Made by a program: the position numbers and the translations under genes
DNA from: Suillus spraguei
Lineage: Eukaryota; Basidiomycota; Agaricomycetes; Boletales; Suillaceae
Direction of reading: 5' to 3'
NCBI GenBank assembly: GCA_016800925.1
Contig: JABCPU010000284.1
Span: forward strand, 24,006-88,005
Length of the DNA stretch: 64,000 nt
Part shown: in pieces, positions 21,884 through 33,846 of the stretch
Numbering within the stretch: position 1 is the stretch's first letter
How the letters are laid out: the number at the start of each line of letters is the position of its first letter
The notes under the pieces: generated by a model
What the model was told of the DNA's origin: nothing
The model's input: the letters and a program-made list of their open reading frames with translations, nothing else
Databases searched by the model: none

Positions 21884-21906
21884 ATGCCGACCAACTCCTT
21901 TTCTAA
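21847..21906 (+). promoter_or_regulatory. Possible upstream ORF overlapping the ArfGEF start
   Basis: An ATG 37 bp before the chosen ArfGEF start opens a 19-codon ORF in another frame and terminates after position 21,884. If the mRNA starts upstream of 21,847, ribosomes would have to bypass it, lowering translation. The transcript start is unknown, so this is tentative. Confidence 0.3.
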
Positions 21907-24900
21907 TGGCCAACTCCAACCCGTAGCTTCAAAAGACTGTAAAGAATCCCGCCGTATCTCTCGCACTGACCTTGATTTCGAACAGGCACTGAAGTACGGG
22001 GGGACGGTGAAGATTAAAGAGAGTCTTGATATCAATACACTGGGCGTATCTGACAGCCCTGCTCCCCCTGCGCATGAATTCACTTCGCCTTCACCCCGAC
22101 CCCCATCAAGAGATTCGCGGATGCATTTAACACGCGCCCACCCCCATCCCGTCATCGTCCCACCCACTCCGTCCCCAGGCCCTTTCCCCGGCCCCTCCTC
22201 CACGAGATGTCCCTCTACGACAAGCTCCAATGACATTTTCTACGATGCCGAAGACCCCGATATGCAGACTAGAAGACGAAGTTTGTATCGTGCGTCTGGT
22301 ACGAGCAGCAGCCCCGACCTCGCTACGCTCGTCCGGAAAGCGAAAGAGAGGGGTGGTGTGGTTCCGCATGTTGAAAAACGCGCGGAACCGCCGTTGCCGG
22401 TAAATGGAGGGGCGTCGAGACTGGGAGTTGGGCCTCCGCGTCCGAGATCATCGACTTCTGCGGGTTCCCCCCCTTCTGCTTCTTCATCTTCTTCGCCTGG
22501 GAATCCGATGGTGAACGTGTCGCCCGCGGTGGTGAGGCCGTCGAAGCTTGGTCCGAGGGAGTTGTCGAGTCCGAGTTCGGAGTGGGTTATGACTAGCCCG
22601 AGGACGCGGAGTGGGAGTATGAAGGGTGGTGATAAAGATAAAGTGCGTTTTTTTCTTTCTCGTTCGTGTGTTGTGACTGAATGTGGGGGTTAGGTACCGA
22701 CTAAATCTGTAAGAGCCAAAACGAGCGCGTTTCTGGGCAAGATGCTGGGTCAGTCGACGACGCGTGACCGGCCGGTGAGTGTGGTTGCTTTTTTAGGATC
22801 GTTATGGGCTCATGAGATGGGTTGTCTAGAGGACGGATACTTCTGTCACTGGGTCTCCGCGCTCAAGGCCGTCTTTCATGGACAGTTTTGCACCCCCTGT
22901 GCCTCCGCTACCAGACGATACCCCTCGCTGTGCCGTATACCCCACCTCTGATGTCCTTGCGAACTCCCGCTCAAGTTCTACAGATCACAAACCCTTACCT
23001 CCCATCCATGTCGGTCCAGCCACTGATGATTCAGACGATCGGTCTCTTATCGTAATCGGTCCTATATCACAAACACAAGACCGAACGCCTCCTAGCACGC
23101 GTCTTGACGATAAACCAAAGCCAGAGGGCAGGTTTATTTGTCATAACAAGCGACGGAGCATGAGCGTGAATGACATCAATTTACAAAAACTAAACAATCC
23201 TTCTTCGCCTGCGCCTACGCTTCCTCCCAAGGACTCTGCCGATCAGCAAGCTTGGGAGTCTTCTTCCTCGCTTCACGGGATTATCAGTGATTTCAAGGGA
23301 GTTTTGTCTCAACTGGATCCAGAGTCTGGTTCATTACTCGACTTGCGAGATCCTTCTACACCTGCGAGACGTGCCGCTTATACGCGGTTGAAGACTCAAA
23401 CCCCTGAGCTTAGGTGTCAGGGAGATTCTTCAAAATCTCCGGTTTTACCCCCCGTTCCGCCGTCTACTCCGATTGTAACGTTGCCCACTCAGTCGTCGCT
23501 GGATTTTAATGCGGATATGGGATCACCGTCGAGATGCGGGCTTTCAGTGGAACCTATCGTCCCGCCACGTACGTCTTCCCTTCAAACGCCTTCACGTTCA
23601 CGTTCTGGATCTGGAGCGCTTGGTTCGCCGAGAGTAACCGCGCTACGGCACGGGTCAAGTCCTTTGTCGGGTCCTTTAAGGAGCAAAGGATACGGTAACC
23701 AAATGCAGTCTTCGTACCGCGACATGTCTCGTCTCCGCGTCCAACAACATTCTGTAGCTTCGAGTTCTGAGCCGTCTTTGATCCCCGTGATTGATGATAT
23801 TCGGCCACGTCAGTATCAGTTATTTTTGTGCCTGGGCGATGCTGATGACGTGGTGTTAGCTTCTTCTCATGCTCATCAGGAGCTGACGACTAATGATCTC
23901 ATTCTTAACCGATATGCATCAAATCCGTCGTTTGCACGGACGGAAGATACGGATGAAGAGAGGGGGAAGGATTTGGCTGCGAAATGCTATAACGAGGATG
24001 AGGATTTCTTGGCGAAGGAGAAGATTGCGGAGTGGTTGGGCGGACAGTGAGTATTTCGTTTCTTGTTTCATAACTCTGCTGAGTGTGCTGCGACAGTGGA
24101 CAAGTCAACAAGATTGCTCTCCATCACTACATGAACTACTTTGACTTTACGGGGCTGAGGCTTGATGTTGCGTTTAGGTGGGTGATAATTGAAATACTGG
24201 TATATCTTATTAATCGTTTGTTCTAGACGTCTCTGTGCAAAGCTGTATCTCAAAGCTGAGACCCAACAAGTGGATCGAATTCTTGAAGAGCTCAGTCGGC
24301 GATTCTGGGATTGCAATCCTACGCGTCTCTATGGGAGTGCCAGTACGTTAACAGTTATGTACTCATTACTTATGCTGACATACTCTTCAGGTGTCATCCA
24401 TGCGGTCGTCTACTCTATTCTCCTCTTAAACACCGATCTCCACATCGCCGATATTGCAAACAGGATGTCGAGGAGTCAATTCGTCCGTAACACAATGATG
24501 GCCATTCAGACGCAGACTCACCCGAGTCGCTACGGTTCAAGTCCAGATCTGAACGATGACAATAGCAGTGGGCCGCTGACGGCATCTGACGGCACCGAGA
24601 CGCAGTCCCTGGCTCGGTCAAAAAGAAGTGGCAGTATTGCAAGCTGGAACAGTATCTCCAAAGATACGTTCTTCGCTTCTGCTGCGGCTTCTTCCGCCGT
24701 TTCGACAACGCAACCTTCGCTGAATAGCAGTACCACATCTTTCCACCATTCCTCTGGTCCAGAATCGAAACCTCCGAGTACTGCTCCCTCGACGGTTAAT
24801 TTTGACAGGAACTGGGAGATGGACATGGAAAACCTGCTCAAGGTAGCTACGCCATGATTGTGGACAAACCTTATAGCTGACAAACTGTCTTAGGAAATGT

Positions 24901-26570
24901 ATACTGCAGTCAAGAGCCAGCAGATCTTGCAACCCCTAGGAACCACGTTCATGGCTCGTGTTTCAACGTCGTCTCTCTCTCCAGGGGCACCGCATCTCAT
25001 CAGTCGCAATCGCAGCTACCGGGGACCATCGGACCGGCTCACGACACTCAAGCGGGGTAGTATCCGGGGTATTCAGTCGATACTGACGCCGAGCTACAGT
25101 CCTTACAGTAGCAACAGCAGTATCGAAGGACGTGTCAGTCCGTCACCGAGTTATGCAACCTCGACTCGTGAGGTAGGCGTCCGAGACATCTGACTATATG
25201 GAGTACTGACAGGTCCGCGCAGGGCATGCACAGCTCTATGGGTAATTTCCTCGCCCCTTCTCTTGGTTTTGCGTCCAATTTGTCACATACGATCATCAAG
25301 GAAACACAGGAGGACGAGGACCGCAGTAACCGTAGTCATGAATCTAACTCGACGACTATTAGTATCACGGATGAAGAACTTGCGCTTCTCGGGGCACCAT
25401 GGGCAAAGGAGGGGATGCTTTGCCGCAAACAGTACTGGGAGTCTGCGGGCAAAAGAGCAAAATCTAAGAACTGGATGGATGTTTTCGTGGTCATTCAAAG
25501 AGGGGAGTTGAATATGTTCACGTTTGGAGACCATGGTGGGGGATTCTCTGCAGTCGTTGGTGGTGGTAATTGGCTGGTGTGTATTTTCTTTCCATTTTCC
25601 GCTTGTTAGTTGACAACCCTCTTGTAGGAAAACGCCCACTCCGTTGGAACAGTGCACCTGTCTCATTCGCTGGCTCACTCCTTACCTCCACCAGGCTACA
25701 ACAGGCAACGCCCCCACTGCATGGTGCTAACCATGGCCAACGGCGGCGTATTCTTTTTCCAAGCTGGTACAGAGGAACTCGTTAACGAGTGGGTCTCAAC
25801 GTGCAATTACTGGGCGGCACGTACCAGCAAAGAGCCATTGCCAGGTGGCGTCTCCAATATGGAGTATGGCTGGAATCGTATCACCGATGCTTTGAATGGA
25901 CGCTCTGCATCAGACGACCAGAAACCCGAACACGATCGCGCCGATACGATGAGCGTACGCAGCGGGCGGAGCACCCGAAGCAAGCTCGGGTGGAAAGAGA
26001 GTGCCGCCACCGTCCGCGCTCATTCAGCGTGGTCGGAGAGATTGTTCATCAATGACTGGAAGCCCCCTATTCCTCCCTCGATATCCAGTATTCATGACGA
26101 GGAAACCCAGCTCGAGGCACTTCAAAAATATGTATACACGTTGAAGAGGGATCTCAAGCATCATAATGAACTGAGGGAACCGATGAACGCTTTGGTTTGT
26201 TATTTTGATCTTCCCAGTTGCGCCCAGCTGATTTCTGTTTTAGTACACACCGCGTTCGACGAACGGATCGAAAGCTCAGAGTAATTGGGAGAAGAAGTCG
26301 CAATTCCTGCTCACTGAAATCGTAAAGTACGATTCCTACGTCGACTCACTGCAATCCGCCATGAATCTACGTCTGAAGAAGAGAGGCGAAAAGGCGCTAG
26401 AACGCGCTCTGGTTGTCGCGGTACCTGACGACAATGACCCTATGACAGCATCTGGTAACTGGAGAGGGGCTTGCTCAGAGGAGACGATCCCCGAAGACGA
26501 CGAGCCGGCAGCGAATGGAATACCCAGAATTTCCCCATTCCATCGCAGGGAGATGGCGGAGGACGAGTAG
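21884..26570 (+). CDS. Sec7-PH domain Arf guanine-nucleotide exchange factor (EFA6/PSD-like)
   Basis: Ten exons: 21884-22642, 22694-22774, 22830-24046, 24097-24177, 24227-24342, 24391-24842, 24894-25172, 25223-25576, 25628-26194, 26244-26570. They give 1,410 residues. A long Ser/Pro-rich N terminus precedes the Sec7 domain (about 670-800), which shows EKIAEWLGG, MNYFDFTGLRLDVAFR, the glutamic finger in KAETQQVDR and the diagnostic ILLLNTDLHIADI helix. A Ser-rich linker leads to a PH domain (about 1,030-1,190, KEGMLCRKQYWESAGKR.. and GVFFFQAGTEELVNEWV). A C-terminal coiled-coil tail follows (LQKYVYTLKRDLKHHNELRE). The enzyme loads GTP onto Arf GTPases at membranes, with the PH domain binding phosphoinositides. 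The Sec7-PH-coiled-coil order suggests the plasma-membrane EFA6 class. Confidence 0.9.
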
Positions 26571-27196
26571 TAAATATATTAATTTCTGCTAATAGTATGC
26601 GATCAAGCCTTGTTTTTGATGTAGCCGTGCTTCTAGGAATATTTATGTATGATATTCTTATGATACTGATGTCTTACACTAGAATGATTTGAATATAGTA
26701 TCTCTCGAACTACTGACATAGACCTTTACAAGTGAAATCAAATGATACTTTAGCGTGGACCGGTTCTGCTAGCGTTCCAGTGAATTTAAGGTAACTGAGA
26801 TGGGCAAAACGGCCGGCGGGGACGGCGGACTGGTGGAGGGGACGCCTTACACCAGGGCATTCGCGAACTCTGAGGTGTAGCGGCGCACGGGGCTTCAAGA
26901 CTAGATGGCACTGTCAAGCATAGAATAGTTCACTCATGAAGCCTAAAGGCCACATGCTGAAGCCTCGGGACTCCACTATGATTGTCCTTGATCTACGGTA
27001 TGCCACACCGATGCGACATGGAGTCATGTCACATGTGTGAAACTGATACCCAAATTCTGAAAGCCCAGGAAATGACTGTATTTAGCGGTGCGAGAAACGT
27101 CACTGGCACTAGCACTGTCCAAGTAATGCCGGACGTGTTTCAGACACCCTATGGGTCCTGTCAGCCAAGAACTGTCTTACTCGGAGGATCCCACCT
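26571..27196. other. Gene-free stretch after the ArfGEF
   Basis: AT-rich 3' flank to about 26,700, then anonymous sequence. No ORF here shows family motifs. It leads into the glycosidase-like relic at 27,197. Confidence 0.4.
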
Positions 27197-27650
27197 TCAA
27201 AATTTGCCATTGGTAGAATAATAATCAGACATATGTATAAATACGCTGCGGAAAAATAATACCTGATTGTGGTTGCATGTGGTATCATTAGACACTGCCA
27301 AGTCACAAGACTCTTTCAATATACCACTGCCAGTAATTGAGCTGTGGGATTTGATAGTTGCGTTCAAGGTGTCTTGAGCGTTATCTAGCAAGCTCGTGTT
27401 GCCCGTTTCAGCATAAAGAGCTGCAAGACCTGAAGCGACAACAGCCTTTCGCACAAGCGCTAGCGCTTACCTATCAACACGGCCATCAAATATTTGACAC
27501 CTTGATTATAGGTCTAGCGCGTGCTGCGGTTAACAATAGACGCTGTGGTGGTGATGGGATGCACCAACTTGCCCATCATGTGCATGATTATTCTGGTATG
27601 TTTTCAAATCAAGGCCATTGTTTTGAACAGTCCATTGGGGCCACACATTC
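27197..27650 (-). pseudogene. Possible GH76-type (mannanase-like) gene relic
   Basis: A minus-strand frame at 27,454-27,197 reads VVASGLAALYAETGNTSLLD, DTLNATIKS, ILKESCD and FRSVFIHMSDYY. This resembles the alpha-barrel repeats of fungal GH76 enzymes (ALYxxTGdxsYLd..A; GILxExCd..QxFKGIFIR). An upstream stretch (about 27,640-27,500) may encode NVWPQWT and QGVKYLMAVLI in other frames. There is no start, no catalytic Asp pair and no downstream domain, so it is a broken fragment. Confidence 0.45.
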
Positions 27651-28378
27651 TGGAAGCGGAGGGTTACTGTAAATATAGGCTGATAACGCTACGTTGATTG
27701 AGGAGCAAATATGAAATAGATGCACCATCACTTTCGCGTCAGTTTTTATTGCTGAGAACAATTATAATTACCTTGTCCGCCTTCAAATATTGGTGATAGC
27801 ATTCTTATACAGGTCGGCAATCTCCATAGCTTAGTCAGCGACACACTGATCAGTTCATCAGCGGCCTTGATTAGCGCGCCCTAGTCCATTGTGGTGAACA
27901 GAGCGCAACAGCGTAATAGCATTTTGCCCCCGCATATAGTCTAATTAGATCGCAGTTTTGGTTTACAGGATCTAGAAAACTTCGATTTGGAACAACGAGC
28001 CTGCAGCTATAAGTATGGCATTACGTTGCATCACGCCTTAACAGCTGCGTCTACTTTACTTTTTATGCGGATATTTGATGCATAGCACTGATAGATTGAG
28101 GCCTCAACAGGACAAGCGGTGACTAACGTCTGTTTTAAAAAAAACTGATCAGACTGGTCGGCAGAAACATCAAATGCTTCATCCCCTCTTAACACTTTTC
28201 GCATAACACACCAAACCGTTCCAGTGAGTCCGAATCATCGCTTAGTAGCCTTGAAGAAAACGAGGCAGGCAACAACGCAGTCCCCTTCCCAGACCTAGAA
28301 GTCCCAGGATCAGATTTCCAATTGCCTACTCAAGTTCAAACTACCACTCTCATCTATCTCTGCAGTACCAAAATACTC

Positions 28379-29479
28379 ATGCCTGTAGAAACGCTACAGT
28401 TTTTTTATGGCGATGGCAGAGCTTCAGAAGACCCAGCTGATTTCCTGAAATTATTTAACCGTGCAATGTGTCAGCAGACCACGACGCAGACTGACTACAA
28501 ACTGAAACTGGATGCCTTTGGAGATTACCTGGGAACTAGCTCAGAAGCAGAAAACTGGTTCAAAGCCCGTCCACCAAAGGACAAAACATCATGGACTGTG
28601 TTTGAAGAAGCATTCAAGAAACGCTGGCCTCCGATCGAAATCGTAGAGAAGACGAAAGAAGAATATGAGAAAGAACTGTTAGACCATACGCTGTCGAGCG
28701 AAGAAGTAGGGAAAAAGACAACATTCCATAACAGGGAGTGCTGGACGCATGTAGCATGGGCAGCGAAAGTATTGCAGCTCGCCACAAGTGCGGAAATTGC
28801 AAACGGCTCGTCGATGATTTGGCAAGTTCGAAGCAAACTGCCGGACGTTGTGAAGGACTTGCTCAAAGACGAAGAATACAAATCGTGGGCGGACTTTACG
28901 AAGGCAGTGACGGAGCTGAAAGGGAGCAGACTCGTAGAGAAGCAGGAGCAGCATTCAAAGCAATCCCAGGAACTCAGAGCGCTACGAGCGGACTTAGCTC
29001 GCGTTCAACTGAGAATATTGCAACAGAACTTGCAGCCCCCATATAGTCGTCAACCAGCTACACCGCAACAGCCAAGGGTGGTAACGGACGAAATGAAAAC
29101 AGCAGTTCGACAATTGATTCTGATGATGCCACATCATCCAGATGATGCTATGGGGCATGCAGCATATGCAGCGCAACTCACTCAATGGAACACAAAATGG
29201 GGAGAGAGCACGCGAGTTACACAAGAAACAGGATACCCGTTGAAGCCAGGCACAGCAGCGGTTGCATCGAGTGAATGTTTCGCTTGTGGAACCCACGGGC
29301 ATAATGTACACAATTGCCCATTACCATTGGATCACGCGGAACGACTAACACGGAAAGAATCAGCATGGAGAGAGATCGTGAGCGAGGTATTAGGTGTTTA
29401 CAATAGAGCAACAGCCACACCCATCTTGCTCGTTCGCGTGCGAAGAGGGAACATGCGAGGACAAGAACAGGACCATTAG
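28379..29479 (+). CDS. Orphan retrotransposon Gag with CCHC knuckle
   Basis: An uninterrupted 366-residue frame from ATG at 28,379; the same frame is open upstream to about 28,175 without an earlier ATG. It has the gag fold (FYGDGRASEDPADFLKLFNRA, WFKARPPKDKTSWTVFEEAFKKRW), a coiled-coil stretch, and a zinc knuckle CFACGTHGHNVHNC (CX2CX4HX4C) near residue 316. It would package element RNA. No protease, RT or integrase follows within 1 kb and no LTR is visible. It differs clearly in sequence from the gag at 4217-5053, so it is a separate family. It could be a recent truncation or a retained gag-only gene. Confidence 0.8.
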   Translation: MPVETLQFFYGDGRASEDPADFLKLFNRAMCQQTTTQTDYKLKLDAFGDYLGTSSEAENWFKARPPKDKTSWTVFEEAFKKRWPPIEIVEKTKEEYEKELLDHTLSSEEVGKKTTFHNRECWTHVAWAAKVLQLATSAEIANGSSMIWQVRSKLPDVVKDLLKDEEYKSWADFTKAVTELKGSRLVEKQEQHSKQSQELRALRADLARVQLRILQQNLQPPYSRQPATPQQPRVVTDEMKTAVRQLILMMPHHPDDAMGHAAYAAQLTQWNTKWGESTRVTQETGYPLKPGTAAVASSECFACGTHGHNVHNCPLPLDHAERLTRKESAWREIVSEVLGVYNRATATPILLVRVRRGNMRGQEQDH

Positions 29480-30192
29480 CCCCGTCTCCATACAGCAAGG
29501 AAGCCTGATACTCTGAACAACCATAGGGAAATGTAATAGTGCTCAGTGTCAGTGTATGTGTATTTTATATTTATCATGTCCGTACGTACAAGTTTGACCA
29601 GCCATTTATTCATACCGTACTAAGTCGGTTGGAGCGAGCGATTACCTGCTGTGGCAAATGTATGTCTTCTAGTAAGACTCTTCTTCAGCTGCATCGACTC
29701 GAAGCTGGGAGGCCTGAGTGTGCCAGCGCAACCGGTGATAAATTTGATCTGCAAAATCCAGACCTTCAGGCAGGTTCCGAGGCTCGATGCTCTGGAGTCT
29801 CAAAGGCTCGTACTGAAATGGTCGAGGGCCCGATTTCACTGATTGATTGGTGGCAGTCGCTAATAGGTCATTAAGTTATAGTGAGAGTTTTTTGTTCAAA
29901 CTCGGCGGGACCACATTTGGTAAGACACAAGCTGCTTAGGTGGATAATTGTAACCAACAACAAAATTGGCTGTTGCATATACATACGCGGGATTCATGAT
30001 ATTGCGGGTAGTAGAAGGATGCCGTGAGCCGTGCATTCGTCAATAAAATAAGGACAGCGAAGGAAACTGGTGGCACAGCTATGGATCCAGCGGGATTCAT
30101 CAACTGTACAGTTTTTCCAAAGGGTTCCCACACCAGTGGTCGGTATATACTCGACTCACGTACGAGTTGTTTAACATCTGTCCATGCGACAT
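29480..30192. other. Gene-free stretch after the orphan gag
   Basis: No pol sequence, LTR terminus or gene supported on either strand; short open frames here lack recognisable motifs. Confidence 0.4.
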
Positions 30193-30415
30193 ACCTTGCG
30201 ACTTAACACCTTTTGATTGATGCTCTAATCGATCAGAATGACTTGAAGACCTGTTCATTCGGGGTGCGGAGACGTAGGCCCGGGATGAAACAACTTTAAT
30301 TACATTCTAGGTTCGGCCTTTGCTCTGACTACAACCTCACCACAAGGTAAGTTAAGCTTTTTGAGCCGTTTGTCAAGTATGATCTTTTAAATAGTACATC
30401 TTATTATAGAGGTTA
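30193..30415 (-). pseudogene. Duplicated fragment of the aldo-keto reductase gene
   Basis: The sequence aligns by eye with 34,991-35,230 of the intact reductase in the same orientation. CCTTGCGACT opens both; CTTGAAGAC then CGGGGTGCGG and CCTTTG..TGAC..ACAACCTCA..AGGTAAGTT-like blocks follow in order. It covers the exon encoding the VYNVVGRTPGERVF part and flanking introns. An internal deletion of about 8 bp and many substitutions destroy the frame. It lies 4.8 kb from its source. Confidence 0.75.
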
Positions 30416-30506
30416 GCAATTCCAGTGGGATTCTCTGAGGTAGGCTTATTGTGCCCTTCGCCCCATCACCACCCCGTGTTTGCTTTTGCTGCTCCGCCGC
30501 TTTGCA

Positions 30507-31387
30507 CTAGCACGTATTGCCTCTCGCAAGCCGTTCTTTCTGTTGTCGCCGTTTGCGAACCCAACCCATGCCACTCCAGTCATCGCCATCGCCTCCTGCA
30601 TCAGATACATCTACGCCATCTTTCATTTCCCTCGCAGCACTATCATTGACGACCTTCTGGGCGTGACCGTGAGAAAGTAGGGCAGGGGTATCCTGGGCGA
30701 GGACGGAATACTTTGAATTGCTGCAGCAGCTGATGCTACCCATGCCACCGTATCCCCATTCCACAAACTCGGGTTCATCGCGCACATTAGCAAAGGGGTT
30801 TGTGAGCGATTGGCGCTTTGAACGGTAGACCCGTCCATTGAGCATGTGCATGCCCCCTGTGGGGACTTTGGACCGTGTTAGGGGGTGGTGGGATGGGAGG
30901 AGCTGTGTAAACGGTTTTGGGGTATTGCATGGTGGTTGCCATCTGGGCCGAGGGAGTTGGTGGAAGAACGGGTTTGGGAGCTAGAGGGGGCGGTGGAGAG
31001 GTATTTTGGTTGACTGTCACTAGAGGGGATGGCAATAGACTCGGATCGGGAGAGTGGGACACCGAAGTCATATGGTTGGGAGTTTGGGTCAGTGGAAGAG
31101 CGTTTAAACAAGTTGAATTGGTGGGAAATGGATGACTTTGGTTTTTGTTTAGAGGGTGCATTGTGTTGAACGTTGGAGGACGGTGGAAAGGGTACGGGTG
31201 AGTGGGTGTCCATGACAGCATCTGAATTGTCAACTTGAGCGGTGGGCTCAGGTAGGGGTGCAAATCTAATGTGACGCATTGGGACGCTGGCGGCGTGCAT
31301 GTGGGAGTTACTTGCTCTTGAGGGTGGTAGGTGTTGGGCGACGAGGACAGGCGCTGACTGCGTAGATGAGCGTAAAACAGTGACCAT
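30507..31387 (-). CDS. Conserved-looking fungal protein of unknown function
   Basis: Two exons, 31387-30913 and 30856-30507, joined by a 56-nt intron (GTTTAC..CCACAG) give 274 residues. The N-terminal half is Ser/Pro/His-rich and includes VPMRHIRFAPLPEP. The second exon begins at once with a conserved-looking block, MHMLNGRVYRSKRQ then ANVRDEPEFVEWGYGGMGS, and ends with a charged segment (GDDWSGMGWVRKRRQQKE). I recall similar small basidiomycete proteins but no function. No membrane segment or known catalytic motif is seen. The donor is not the strongest, but splicing keeps the frame and joins the two blocks. Confidence 0.65.
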
Positions 31388-33846
31388 GATTTTGGGTGGG
31401 GCAACTGAAAGCTCGGTTCAAATTGAGAACGCAACTAAATAATGGTTTCAAAATCTATCTTGGTCTCTGGGGTACAACATCCACTAGTAGCTAGCAAGAT
31501 CCGAGTCGAGATCTGGTGTGTCCAGATCAAAATGATTTACTTCCGCTATCGCGTGCCTATATAGTATTCACTCCTCAGAACTTCATGGTATGACCGCCAA
31601 CTACTTCCCCCTCAGCGTCGTCCTGATCTTCCGATGCTGATAAAAGTGTAGTCACCTCAGTCGCAAACCGGTGTCTTGAACGTGGACAACATCCTTTTCT
31701 TCATTCCACATGAGACCCACGGTAACCCATATATTGGTGCGCCTCATTTTAAATGTAAACCCAGTTATTAACACTTCTCCCAGGCAGTACATATGTACTA
31801 GTCCAGCGCCGGTCAAAACTCGAGGTATCCGCCGCCGTTCACAATCCTACGCCCCGGTGACCGGTGACTTCCTTCTTTCCCATCTATCACAATCATCGCT
31901 GGCCTTCTGCTACGTGAGCGAGGCCGCCAGAGACAGTTTGTTCGTGGGCAGTATCGTCACCTCCATAATTGTCCACAGCTAATAGTACTTTCTCGAATTG
32001 TCATTCAAAATCGATCATGTGCAACGACACCTTCCACAATCTTGCCAAGAGCACATTCAATTGTTCCTATTAATGGTCACGGTACACGAACTTCCTCACA
32101 AGGTATGTAGATATGTTCAGCCTTTGAGTCTTCTATCATCCGAAGTGTTCGAACCCGAATTGCCACTAACGCGCGAACATCGGGTAATCTCCTATCGCAT
32201 CGCATTCTGTAATGTCCAGTTCTTCGTGTCTCTCTGACCTAAAATATGGCCCCACACTATAGAGTCAAGGACGGAATGGTGCATAGCCTGAGTCAAAGAT
32301 AGCCTCATGACGCTGACGGCGAGTACATACATATCACAAGATTCACATTCTAGGCCTGAGCTCAGCGATTCTATTACGGTACTGGACGGCTCCTTTCACT
32401 CGTTCTATAGGGGCATCATGACTTCATGTGCAACCGTGCCAGGATGTGGTAACGGGACGTTATTTCCTCTCTGCCTGCCTCACCTCAGTACGCCATCCGC
32501 AGCTTGGCTTCTTTCCTCTGTTTCTTTGGATAGTGAATGTTACATTCACTGCCACATTCGATGCTTTTTAATGCCGGCGTACCCCGCCGTCGGCCTAATC
32601 ACTTCGGTTCTCCTACTAGGCGTATTGACGTCTAGGCGCCAAGCCAGAGTCAGGTGCTAGCCACGGCGAGTAAATTTTCGCCATTTCCAGTAGAGGGCAT
32701 CCGATCCACCGGCGAATCTTTGATGCACCTAAGTTGGCGCAACCGAACATCTTGCGAGTCGCCGGGGGATAAGTTATGTAGGACATCATGTCGATGGGAT
32801 CGATCAATACCCTCCTCACCATCGCTGTACCACATGTTCTTCGCCTTGTTAAAGCAAAGTGTGCAGTATGTCCAATAAACTCCAGTGTGGCGACTCCCCC
32901 TGTGCCTCCAGTTCCCATCAACATCCAGAGTGCATGTCAGGTGCTTGGCACACCAGATTCATTCTCACCTTTTCGAGCAGGGGGGTCCAACTGCAAGTGT
33001 TCCTTGATAGTTGATGCTACCAGAACGTCGATTCACTCTTCGGAAAATAGCCCACTGGCAGTACTTCAGGAACTGCTTATCGTCGGTCTCTTTACTAGCC
33101 ACCTTGCATTGTAAAATGATACCATTTCTGTTATGGTTGTATAATGCGGTTGACCATGAGTATAACTACTCGTGACGATATGCCTCTCGCGATCGACTTG
33201 CTGAGTTCACCCACGCATTTTCTCCCGGATCTGGCGATTAAACTTTCATCAATCACAAAAATCTCGGCGAATAAACACGCTGGTTCTCATGTCATTTTGG
33301 ACAGGGAAAAATGCAGCTAGCTATGCAGCACTTAGAGCATGCAAGATTCATTCTGCGTTGAGGAGATTTTATGTACCGTCATGGGGGTGTCATGCCCTCC
33401 CGTCGAGTTCCCCGCTGCCCAGCAGCCTCCGAGCGTTGCAGATAAAAATAAACAGTGTGGGGTTACTATACAGCTGCCATACCCCACGACAACAGAGGTC
33501 AATATGCCTGATTAGCACGTTGCTTTTCTCTGACACAAATTTAGCAGTTGTCACATCAATGCCTCCATTGTTGTCGGACCTGGCTCCCGAGTTCCATAGT
33601 TAGTACTCACTTGATGTCCATTCCTGTTAGTTTGAGAAAAAACGGCGACCAAATGCCAAAAAAGACAACTGAGTAATATTTAGAAGTTGAAGTAGTCCAG
33701 GACCGTGAAAAACAAACATTGACAATCTAGGACGGCGAATGCTACGGATGGATCTTGCGAACATTGATCGGTGCGCGGGCACGCATGCATTGTATCACGT
33801 ATATTCCAAATCTCGAACCGGTCACAGTTTCGTTGTCGTTAGGAAT
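31388..33846. other. Long region with no supportable gene
   Basis: About 2.4 kb. A minus-strand frame at 32,924-32,616 begins MLMGTGGTGGVATLEFIGH, but another frame (MWYSDGEEGIDRSHRHDV) continues it better, as in a decayed or unresolved multi-exon gene. I recognise no family. Frames on the plus strand at 31,710-32,237 and 33,289-33,603 lack motifs. The part next to 33,846 is the 3' flank of the reductase. Confidence 0.4.

Noticed and set aside
24415..24932. Minus-strand ORFs within the ArfGEF
   Set aside because: Shadows of the Sec7-to-PH linker exons.
13473..26570. GGT, SPP, GATA factor and ArfGEF as a co-regulated cluster
   Set aside because: Same orientation only; functions are unrelated and separate promoters are expected in a fungus.
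32616..32924. Minus frame beginning MLMGTGGTGGVATLEF as a gene
   Set aside because: No recognised family; a second frame continues better downstream; splicing could not be resolved, so it is only noted in the gene-free entry.
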